In this document: positions 8,514-14,845 of the stretch, piece after piece
Layout of the letters: each line of letters opens with the position of its first letter
Position numbering within the stretch: position 1 is the first letter of the stretch
Assembly (NCBI GenBank): GCA_018664745.1
Contig: JABJNS010000135.1
Coordinates: 1-14,845, forward strand
From: Flavobacteriales bacterium
GTDB taxonomy: Bacteria > Bacteroidota > Bacteroidia > Flavobacteriales > BACL11
Direction of reading: 5' to 3'
Length of the DNA: 14,845 nt
Notes under the pieces: model-generated
Told to the model about the DNA's origin: nothing
The model's input: only the letters and a program-made list of their open reading frames with translations
The model's database searches: none
Program-made: the position numbers and the translations under genes

Positions 8514-8721
8514 TTTCGCTATAATATTTGTGGATTTTCCCATAAGGTATGCTTTTTAATAAAGCCATAATCCCTTTTGATTCTTCTTCCAAATTATTTT
8601 TTTTAAGTCCAACTTCCTGTTGGCTTAGCCTGAAATAGGCGCGTAAGGTCATTTGTTCATCTCTAATTTGTACAAAGTCAGGGATGGTTTTTGTTCCTTT
8701 TATTTTTAAGATATATAACAC
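8506..8721 (-). CDS. Small protein of unknown function, first gene of the ftsE-murB operon
   Basis: This is a 71-residue frame with a GTG start (8719-8721). An in-frame stop (TAA) lies four codons upstream and no better ATG exists before residue 24, so GTG is the plausible start. It is soluble-looking with no signal peptide or membrane segment. It begins with a strand-like hydrophobic run (LYILKI), contains PDFVQIRDEQ, AYFRLSQ and LKSIPYG, and ends in charged residues. Its stop overlaps the proposed ftsE start by 8 nt, which argues strongly that it is translated and co-expressed. I have the impression of similar 70-residue Bacteroidota proteins, sometimes given unreliable enzyme names, but I cannot name a function. 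The remaining alternative is that it is a chance frame upstream of a longer ftsE. Confidence 0.72.
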   Translation of the reverse strand: MLYILKIKGTKTIPDFVQIRDEQMTLRAYFRLSQQEVGLKKNNLEEESKGIMALLKSIPYGKIHKYYSENE

Positions 8722-8860
8722 TAAGGCAAATTAAAAAATTTATTGCTCATAAAACGATAATTTGAAGTAATAATTGTTAGAAAATGCTGTTGAAAACTTC
8801 AAAGTTCTGTTTTTAGCACAAAGCCTAATTTGGGTACTTTTAAATCTGATAAGAAATTCT
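8722..8860. other. Divergent intergenic region between the ftsE operon and the TPR gene
   Basis: These 139 nt must hold the promoters of two divergently transcribed units. TACTTTTA (8835-8842) on the + strand matches seven of eight positions of TAnnTTTG counting the unspecified ones, and would give a leader of about 12 nt for the TPR gene. No convincing match was found for the minus-strand unit. A small dyad AACTT-CA-AAGTT lies in the middle (about 8795-8806). No coding sequence is supported here. Confidence 0.5.
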
Positions 8861-11800
8861 ATGCCTAAAATTATAAAGTTCATCCTTCTATTACTACTTT
8901 GTAGTGTCAATCTTAAAGCTCAAAATGCTAAATCAAATGAAGCTAGTGCTTTGTTCCTGGAAGGAAAATACAGTGCTGCTCAAGCTTTGTTTCAACAATT
9001 AATTATTGATAATGGAGCTGATGAAAATGCGCATTACTATAATGCAAAGTGTTCTAAGGAGCTGTTTTCTTCAGATGCAATATTCTTGTACGAACAGTTT
9101 TTAAGAGATTTTCCTTTTGCCTCTTTTAAAGATGAGGTGAATGAAGATTTGGCATTACTTTATTACAGAGGTCAGGAGTATGATAAGGCAATAGATTATT
9201 TATTGAATTTGAAAGATATAGATAAGCAGCCTCATTTAATTTTCAAGTTAGCTTATGCTAATTTTAGTATTGATTCCTTGGAAGAATCTCAGTATTATTT
9301 TTCAAAATTAATCAATACGGAAAGTAAATATGCAGCAACTGCCCAGTATTACTCTGCATATATCGCTTATGAAAACGGCTTGTACAAAACAGCATTAAAT
9401 GGTTTTAAACAGTTAGTTGCTGATGAACAATTTGGTGCAATTGCTCCTTATTATATTACTCAAATTTACTTTTTTCAGCAAAGCTACAAGCAGTTAATTG
9501 CATTTGCATCACCACTTATTGAAAGCGTTATTCCTTCAAGAAAGGCAGAAGTAAATCGTTTGCTGGCAGAAGCATATTATCGTACTGAAGATTATGAGAA
9601 TGCTATTGTTCATTTTAAGGCCTATGTTCAACAGGGTGAACAGGTAAATCCAATTGTACATTTTTTATTAGGTCAATCGTATTTTAAAATCAGTCAATAT
9701 GAAAATGCAATTGATAATTTAGAAAAAGTGAGCAATACGGCTGATAGTATTGCTCAGCATGCTACTTATTGTTTGGGGGCTTCTTATTTGCAGCTTCAGC
9801 AGTTTAACTATGCATTACAAGCTTTTAAAAAATCAGCTACTTATGATTATGATTTGCAAGTTAAGGAAGATGCATTTTATAATTATGCAAAATTATCCTA
9901 TCAGTTGGATTTACCTTTTGATAATACATTGGAAGTGCTTAAAACTTATTTGGAAAAGTATGATAATGCATTGCATAAAAAAGAGATTGAAACTTTAATG
10001 GTTCAAACCTTTCAGGGTAGCAGTAAGTATGATGAGGCTTTTGAGGCTTTAAAAGATATTCATTTACCAAATAATGAGCAGCAAAAATCCATGCAGCAAC
10101 TGGCTTTCTTTTTAGGTGTTAAACAGTATAATAATTCTGCTTATAAAATTGGGCTTACTTATTTTCAGTTAGCTACTCAATACCCTGTGGATGATAAAAT
10201 AGCTTATGTAAATGATTTTTGGTTGGCGGATTGTTATTATCAGTTAAATAATTTTGAAAAATCAGCTGAAATATACACTAGTCTGGCAGTGAATAGTACT
10301 GCTGACTTAGAAGTCTATAATAGTCTAAAACAATACAATTTAGCTTATGCTTATTTTCAGCAAAGCGAGTATGCTTTGGCAAATACTTACTTCAGGAAAT
10401 ATGAAAAACTAACTGCTGATAGCATGCATTTAAATGATACTTATTTGAGAGTTGCAGATTGCTTTTTTATGACTAAGGAATATTCTTTATCGGAGAAATA
10501 TTATGAAAAGGCAATTGCTTATTCCTTGTTTGATGGGGATTATGCAATCTATAAGCGTTCGGTTGCTTTAGGTTTGGTAGGAAAAAATACTTCCAAAGTT
10601 AAGTTGTTGAATCAACTGACTAATGATTTTTTAACATCAGCTTATTATGATAATGCATTATATGATTTGGCGCGTTATTATAAAAATAATGCCAAGAATG
10701 ATTTGGCGCTTTCTTATTATGATAAACTCTTAGAACAAACGAGTGATGAGCAGTTTATTGCTGATGCTCACTTGAGTAAGGGAATGATTTATTTTAATAG
10801 TAGCAATGTAAATGAGGCCATTACATCTTTCTTGTTTGTGGTAAATAATTTTCAGCAGACAGTTTATTTTAAAGAAGCATTATCAGGATTGCAGGCGGCT
10901 TATGTGAGTTTGGCTAAGGTGGATGAGTATCTGGCTGTTGTTAATGGATTGCCTGAAATAAGCATCAGTAAGGCGGAGCAAGATTCCTTGACTTATAATA
11001 CAGCATTTATGAAATTCTCTGAAGGAGAATATGAAGTTGCACAAAGAACTTTTAATCAGTATTTTGAGAAATTTGAAAAAGGCATATTTAAAATAGATGC
11101 AACTTATTATAATGCTTTATCTTCTTTAAAAACTGGTGATACCGCTAGTGCAGTTTTGATGTATACTGAATTGATTGCTGTTTCCAATGCAGAATATCAG
11201 CAAGTGGCTTTAAGTTTTTTGGCTCGTAAATATTATGCAGAAGATGATTATGCAAACTCAAATATCTATTATCAAACTTTAGAAAAAGTAGCGACTTATA
11301 ACGCTTTAAAGCGTGAGTCTATTATCCGTTTGATGTACGGTAATGAAAAAACGAATACTGACCTTGCTTATAAATATGCTAAACAGGTAGTTAATTTGGA
11401 TAAAACAGATGATTGGCTTTTGAGTAAAGCTAAGATCATTATTGCTCGTTATCAATTTGCTGGCGGAAATTATGCGAAATCCAAAATTACTTTTGAAAAA
11501 GTAGTCGAGCTGTCTGCTTATGATGAGGGTGCTGAAGCTAAATATCATTTGGCTTATCTTACTTATTTGGATGATAGCTTGGTTGTGGCTGAAAAAATGA
11601 TTTTTGAGTTGTCAGAAAATTATAGTAGTGATTATTTTATTGTCAAGGCATTTATTCTGTTGGCGGATATTTATGTGTTGCAGGAAAATAATTTTCAGGC
11701 TAAGGCAACTTTGGAAAGTATTATTGATAATCATGAAGGAGAAGAATTGCTAAATATAGCTCGTAAAAAATGGGAGTTAATTGTTGAGAGAGAAAGTTTG

Positions 11801-11998
11801 GAAAATGAAATAAAAGAAGAACCTCAGAGTTTTATCGAAATATCAGAAGAAGAATTTGATTATGATTTGGAAGAATTTTTGGTTGAAGAAATAATTGATG
11901 AAGATTATAAGTTAGTAGCTCCTGATACTTTGTTTGAACTTAAAAAAGATAGCATAGAGTTAATTCACGAAAAAATTGAAACAGATGAAATTGAATAA
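8861..11998 (+). CDS. Secreted tetratricopeptide-repeat protein with acidic C-terminal tail
   Basis: This is a protein of about 1045 residues, probably periplasmic or held at the inner face of the outer membrane. The start chosen is ATG 8861, which gives a clean signal peptide (MPKIIKFILLLLLC... with cleavage likely after LKA at residue 20). The same frame is open from a TTG at 8774, but that would bury the signal peptide under 29 extra residues. C14 does not sit in a proper lipobox (LLLC), so a lipoprotein is unlikely. Almost the whole mature chain is TPR-like helical pairs, about twenty, for example AEAYYRTEDYENAIVHFKAY, GQSYFKISQYENAI, LADCYYQLNNFEKSAEIY and LAYAYFQQSEYALANTYF. The last 65 or so residues are glutamate- and aspartate-rich without repeats. 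TPR superhelices bind proteins or peptides. The gene overlaps the outer-membrane barrel gene by 14 nt, so that barrel is the obvious candidate partner. Confidence 0.9.
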   Translation: MPKIIKFILLLLLCSVNLKAQNAKSNEASALFLEGKYSAAQALFQQLIIDNGADENAHYYNAKCSKELFSSDAIFLYEQFLRDFPFASFKDEVNEDLALLYYRGQEYDKAIDYLLNLKDIDKQPHLIFKLAYANFSIDSLEESQYYFSKLINTESKYAATAQYYSAYIAYENGLYKTALNGFKQLVADEQFGAIAPYYITQIYFFQQSYKQLIAFASPLIESVIPSRKAEVNRLLAEAYYRTEDYENAIVHFKAYVQQGEQVNPIVHFLLGQSYFKISQYENAIDNLEKVSNTADSIAQHATYCLGASYLQLQQFNYALQAFKKSATYDYDLQVKEDAFYNYAKLSYQLDLPFDNTLEVLKTYLEKYDNALHKKEIETLMVQTFQGSSKYDEAFEALKDIHLPNNEQQKSMQQLAFFLGVKQYNNSAYKIGLTYFQLATQYPVDDKIAYVNDFWLADCYYQLNNFEKSAEIYTSLAVNSTADLEVYNSLKQYNLAYAYFQQSEYALANTYFRKYEKLTADSMHLNDTYLRVADCFFMTKEYSLSEKYYEKAIAYSLFDGDYAIYKRSVALGLVGKNTSKVKLLNQLTNDFLTSAYYDNALYDLARYYKNNAKNDLALSYYDKLLEQTSDEQFIADAHLSKGMIYFNSSNVNEAITSFLFVVNNFQQTVYFKEALSGLQAAYVSLAKVDEYLAVVNGLPEISISKAEQDSLTYNTAFMKFSEGEYEVAQRTFNQYFEKFEKGIFKIDATYYNALSSLKTGDTASAVLMYTELIAVSNAEYQQVALSFLARKYYAEDDYANSNIYYQTLEKVATYNALKRESIIRLMYGNEKTNTDLAYKYAKQVVNLDKTDDWLLSKAKIIIARYQFAGGNYAKSKITFEKVVELSAYDEGAEAKYHLAYLTYLDDSLVVAEKMIFELSENYSSDYFIVKAFILLADIYVLQENNFQAKATLESIIDNHEGEELLNIARKKWELIVERESLENEIKEEPQSFIEISEEEFDYDLEEFLVEEIIDEDYKLVAPDTLFELKKDSIELIHEKIETDEIE

Positions 11999-13661
11999 AA
12001 TAATAGCAGTGCTTTTATTGAGTACTACTCAGCTTTTAGCACAAGATATTGGTACAACTGAAGTAAAGGTGATGGAAGGATTTAAACCAACTATTCCTGA
12101 GGCAAGTCGCCTAAATGAAAAAGCAACTTTTGCGGACACAACTAAAAAAGACCGAACACAAGAGTATGCTGTTATTGCTACTGATTTAAAATCGGACTAT
12201 AAAACAAGGTCTTTAAAAGCAGCAAAAGTAAAGGCGGATAAAATCCCGCAATTATATGGTACAAAAGTGGGGGTAGCTTTTGGAAATGCTTTTACAACAA
12301 AAGCAAGTATTGTGCACAATAGTAAACGCTCCAAAACTTTGAGTTATGGAATTCTGTTGAATCACTTTGCAAATAAGTATGATGTAGATTATGTTACATC
12401 AACTAAGTTTTCAAACACTGCAAAAAACAGCAAAAACACTATACATCTTTATGGGAAGAAAATAAGTGTGTCCCATATTTTTATGGTAAATTTGGATTAT
12501 GATAGGAGAACAGCAAATTGGATTGAACAAAACCCTGCTTTAAATCCAGACTACAGAGGGATTGTTAATCGTTTTGCATACACAAAACTTTCTCTTTCCC
12601 ATATTTCCAAAGAGTTGGCGGCCGATAAATTAAAACACCACACTACTTTTTTTGTTTCTGATTTGAATGAGCTTTCTGAAAATCAAATCCACTTGAGTAC
12701 GAATTTAAGCAAAACGATAAAGGGCTTGCCTTTTGCTTTGGAAATTGAGTTGAATGATTATTTGAATTATAATAATCCAGATACAAGGTTTGAAAGTACT
12801 AGTGTGCAGTCGCTTCATTTTTCACCTTCTACTGCTATTACAAAATATGGAGTTGATTTTGATTTAGGATTGGACTTTCGCTATTTATCTGAGGATACAC
12901 CATTTGGAATTTTTCCACAAATTAAAGCGACTAAAGAGCTCGTGAAAGATGTTTTGTTGGTGTATGGTGGTTTGCGTCATAGCGAGCAAAGGCATACTCT
13001 TAAATCGCTTTCTGATGAGAATCCTTATGTTCATTCTTATGGAGCAAACCAGTCTATTTTGAGTGGAATTACTATTTTACAAAATTTATTAACAACTGAT
13101 ACAGATGAGTTGTATGTGGCTATGCGCAATGTGTTAGGAAAGGGTGAGGTTTTTGAAGGAAGTGTGGCTTATGGTACGGTTAATAATTTTGCTCATTTTC
13201 TTGGTGTTGCTAATGGGGATTATAGTCGTTTTTTAGTGGATTATATAGATGTAAAACAACTGCATGTTAATGCGAATTATGATAGAAAAATAAATACTAT
13301 TATAAGCTTAAATGCAACTGCAGATTATTATAAATGGGATAAAGAAGTTTATCATAAGCCTAATTTTACCTGTGCTATTAGTGCTCCTGTTAATTTGAGA
13401 AATAAAATAAAAGTTATTCCTTCATTAAGTTATATGGGAAGTAGAATGGCTCGTTATGAAAATTTATTGGTGTCTGAACTTGTTATGCCAGCTGTACTTC
13501 CTGCTCAAATCCATGCCAACTTAGGGGTGTACTATAATTACACTAAAAATATTTCAGCTTATCTACAATTGAATAATCTTACAGACTCCAAACAAGATAT
13601 GTGGAGAGGTTATCGTGAAGTTGGTTTTAATGGTCTTTTTGGGTTGAATTATTCCTTCTAA
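11985..13661 (+). CDS. Outer-membrane beta-barrel protein coupled to the TPR gene
   Basis: This is a 558-residue exported protein. The start is ATG 11985 (MKLNKIIAVLLL), and a TTG three codons earlier is rejected. A signal peptide of about 19 residues ends LLA before Q20. Residues about 25-95 form a non-barrel stretch (VMEGFKPTIPEA, then lysine-rich, then IPQLYGTKVGVAFGNAF). The remainder alternates polar and aromatic residues with turns, as in a barrel of many strands, and ends in LFGLNYSF, a terminal phenylalanine as in BAM-dependent barrels. LTDSKQDMWRGYREVG near the end resembles the last hairpin of TonB-dependent receptors, but there is no plug domain or TonB box at the N-terminus. It resembles a recurring Bacteroidota family often loosely annotated as TonB-dependent receptor, whose function I do not know. 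The start lies inside the TPR gene (14-nt overlap), implying coupled translation. GyrB follows after a 117-nt gap. Confidence 0.85.
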   Translation: MKLNKIIAVLLLSTTQLLAQDIGTTEVKVMEGFKPTIPEASRLNEKATFADTTKKDRTQEYAVIATDLKSDYKTRSLKAAKVKADKIPQLYGTKVGVAFGNAFTTKASIVHNSKRSKTLSYGILLNHFANKYDVDYVTSTKFSNTAKNSKNTIHLYGKKISVSHIFMVNLDYDRRTANWIEQNPALNPDYRGIVNRFAYTKLSLSHISKELAADKLKHHTTFFVSDLNELSENQIHLSTNLSKTIKGLPFALEIELNDYLNYNNPDTRFESTSVQSLHFSPSTAITKYGVDFDLGLDFRYLSEDTPFGIFPQIKATKELVKDVLLVYGGLRHSEQRHTLKSLSDENPYVHSYGANQSILSGITILQNLLTTDTDELYVAMRNVLGKGEVFEGSVAYGTVNNFAHFLGVANGDYSRFLVDYIDVKQLHVNANYDRKINTIISLNATADYYKWDKEVYHKPNFTCAISAPVNLRNKIKVIPSLSYMGSRMARYENLLVSELVMPAVLPAQIHANLGVYYNYTKNISAYLQLNNLTDSKQDMWRGYREVGFNGLFGLNYSF

Positions 13662-13662
13662 T

Positions 13663-13684
13663 TTTATCAACATTTGTTGATAAA
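13663..13684. repeat. Perfect inverted repeat with DnaA-box-like arms downstream of the barrel gene
   Basis: TTTATCAACA (13663-13672) and TGTTGATAAA (13675-13684) are exact reverse complements around TT. The dyad begins two bases after the barrel stop. As RNA it would fold with a loop of about six bases and could act as a weak AT-rich terminator or a 3'-end stabiliser, since only short T runs follow (CTCCTTTTAATTTT). Each arm contains TTATCAACA, one base from the E. coli DnaA box TTATCCACA, so protein binding is the alternative reading. Confidence 0.75.
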
Positions 13685-13735
13685 CTCCTTTTAATTTTCA
13701 TGCTTTTTTCCGTGCTTTAACTCATTCAATAAGTG

Positions 13736-13743
13736 TATATTTG
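13736..13743 (+). promoter_or_regulatory. Candidate Bacteroidota -7 promoter element for gyrB
   Basis: TATATTTG matches the Bacteroidota -7 consensus TAnnTTTG exactly. Transcription would begin near 13750, leaving a leader of about 30 nt that is A-rich before the gyrB ATG. No clear TTG is seen at the -33 position, which weakens the call, but the location in a gap between units is right. Confidence 0.55.
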
Positions 13744-13778
13744 TCTGTTTTAAAAAAATGAGAAAATAATTCAATTCT

Positions 13779-14845
13779 ATGAGTGAAGAAAATAAAAATC
13801 AAGACTATAGTGCGGATAATATCCAAGTGCTTGAAGGTTTAGAAGCAGTACGAAAAAGACCAGCCATGTATATTGGTGATATTGGTGTAAAAGGTCTGCA
13901 CCATTTGGTGTATGAGGTGGTGGATAATTCAATTGATGAGGCTTTAGCTGGGCATTGTTCTCATATTGATTGTTTTATAAATGAAAATAACTCCATTACA
14001 GTAACTGATAATGGTAGAGGAATTCCAACTGGAATGCACGAAAAAGAAGGGCGTTCTGCTTTAGAGGTAGTAATGACGGTGCTGCATGCTGGGGGTAAGT
14101 TTGATAAAGGTTCTTATAAAGTTTCTGGTGGACTTCATGGTGTGGGTGTGAGTTGTGTAAATGCACTTTCTTCTGATTTAAGAGTTGAAGTGCATAGAGA
14201 TGGGAAGATGTACGAGCAAGAATATAAAATTGGTGCTCCTCAGTATGATGTTCGTGAAATTGGAACTACTGATATTACTGGAACTAAAGTTACTTTCCTT
14301 CCAGATGCTACTATTTTTGAAGATACAATTTATCATTTCGATATATTAGTTGCTCGTTTAAGAGAATTGGCTTTTTTAAATAAAGGAATTCATCTTTCTA
14401 TTACTGATAAAAGAAGAAAAGATGATGATGGTGAATTTGTAAAAGAAGAATTCTATTCTGAAGGTGGATTGAAAGAATTTGTTTCTTTTTTGGACGAGAC
14501 AAGAGATTCTATTTTAGAGGATGTTATCTATATTGATGGAGAAAAAGATGGTGTTCCAGTTGAGGTAGCTATGGTTTACAATACCTCATATACTGAAAAT
14601 GTGCATTCTTATGTAAATAATATTAATACTCATGAAGGAGGTACTCACCTTTCAGGATTCAGAAGAGGACTTACACGTACTCTCAAGAAATATGCTGATG
14701 GTTCAGGATTATTGAAAAAAGTTAAGTTTGAAATTTCTGGAGATGATTTTAGAGAAGGTTTAACGGCTGTAATTTCTGTTAAAGTTATGGAGCCTCAATT
14801 TGAAGGGCAAACAAAAACAAAATTAGGAAATAAGGAAGTTACTTC
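13779..14845 (+). CDS. gyrB: DNA gyrase subunit B (partial, C-terminus beyond the window)
   Basis: This is the ATPase subunit of the type II topoisomerase that introduces negative supercoils. 355 complete codons plus two bases are present, roughly the first half of a protein usually of about 650 residues in this phylum. The GHKL ATPase domain is intact: EVVDNSIDEAL with E46 (general base) and N50, DNGRGIP with D77 (adenine contact), and the ATP lid GGKFDKGSYKVSGGLHGVG (105-123). GTKVTFLPD follows, and the transducer-domain lysine is K346 in QTKTKLGN, matching K337 of E. coli. The start ATG (13779) gives the usual short lead before IQVLEGLEAVRKRPAMYIG. ParE is the alternative, but the N-terminal sequence (GLHHLVYEVVDNSIDEALAGH) is GyrB-like. 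The Toprim domain lies outside the window. Confidence 0.95.
   Translation, partial: MSEENKNQDYSADNIQVLEGLEAVRKRPAMYIGDIGVKGLHHLVYEVVDNSIDEALAGHCSHIDCFINENNSITVTDNGRGIPTGMHEKEGRSALEVVMTVLHAGGKFDKGSYKVSGGLHGVGVSCVNALSSDLRVEVHRDGKMYEQEYKIGAPQYDVREIGTTDITGTKVTFLPDATIFEDTIYHFDILVARLRELAFLNKGIHLSITDKRRKDDDGEFVKEEFYSEGGLKEFVSFLDETRDSILEDVIYIDGEKDGVPVEVAMVYNTSYTENVHSYVNNINTHEGGTHLSGFRRGLTRTLKKYADGSGLLKKVKFEISGDDFREGLTAVISVKVMEPQFEGQTKTKLGNKEVT

Noticed and set aside
8514..8543. Ten-residue N-terminal extension of FtsE from ATG 8543
   Set aside because: It gives an N-terminus atypical of FtsE and a 38-nt overlap, whereas ATG 8513 gives the same 8-nt overlap as the ftsE/murB junction.
8774..8860. TTG-initiated N-terminal extension of the TPR protein (29 residues)
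   Set aside because: It would place a second hydrophobic stretch before a textbook signal peptide that begins at ATG 8861. It is read here as intergenic sequence.
8722..8860. Bacteroidota promoter for the minus-strand operon
   Set aside because: Only motifs with the wrong internal spacing (for example TAATTTG) were found, so no site is called.
8894..8903. Possible lipobox at C14 of the TPR protein
   Set aside because: The residues before the cysteine are LLL, lacking the small residue required at -1. LKA followed by Q gives a better ordinary signal peptidase site.
9750..9998. 82-codon frame inside the TPR gene in another + frame
   Set aside because: It is out of frame within the repeat region, and its hydrophobic, methionine-rich composition is an artefact of AT-rich codons.
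11306..11548. 80-codon minus-strand frame inside the TPR gene
   Set aside because: Antisense to continuous TPR coding sequence, with no features of its own.
11976..11984. TTG start for the barrel gene three codons upstream of the ATG
   Set aside because: The ATG at 11985 directly begins a normal signal peptide (MKLNKIIAVLL). A TTG start adds nothing.
13779..14845. ParE (topoisomerase IV subunit B) instead of GyrB
   Set aside because: The N-terminal region and motif spacing read as GyrB. The paralogue cannot be wholly excluded without the C-terminal half.

Overview
The window looks like ordinary chromosomal DNA from a member of the Bacteroidota, probably a flavobacterium-like marine or freshwater lineage. 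The grounds are the AT-rich sequence, starts preceded by A-rich stretches rather than Shine-Dalgarno sites, two Bacteroidota-type -7 promoter hexamer-like motifs (TAnnTTTG), and a large secreted TPR protein paired with an outer-membrane barrel of a type I associate with this phylum. No transposase, integrase, tRNA, rRNA or CRISPR array is visible, and no gene-free stretch exceeds 150 bases.

Layout. Bases 1-51 are the tail of an unidentified + strand gene. It is followed closely by a membrane-anchored M16 zinc peptidase (68-3004) and a monomeric NADP-dependent isocitrate dehydrogenase (3049-5277). The gap after icd carries two palindromic units in opposite orientation and then a compact bidirectional terminator that serves this unit and the convergent one. 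From 8721 down to 5421 on the - strand lies a tightly packed operon: a 71-codon conserved-looking small gene (GTG start), ftsE, murB and a RecD-like SF1B helicase. All three junctions overlap by 1 or 8 nt, so translational coupling is likely. A divergent intergenic region (8722-8860) separates it from a + strand pair: a roughly 1045-residue secreted TPR protein and a 558-residue outer-membrane beta-barrel that overlap by 14 nt. A perfect dyad and a good -7 promoter element precede gyrB, which is cut by the right edge.

How the genes relate. The minus operon joins peptidoglycan precursor synthesis (MurB), a division and cell-wall-hydrolase ABC ATPase (FtsE, without its partner FtsX) and a DNA helicase. 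This suggests growth-linked co-expression rather than one pathway. The TPR/barrel pair is the best candidate for an uncharacterised system: two exported proteins, translationally coupled, with repeats for protein binding, an acidic tail and a barrel ending in an aromatic residue. Icd, MurB and GyrB are standard housekeeping enzymes whose key residues are intact. Three listed starts differ from the longest open frame: ftsE at 8513, the TPR gene at 8861 and the barrel gene at 11985.
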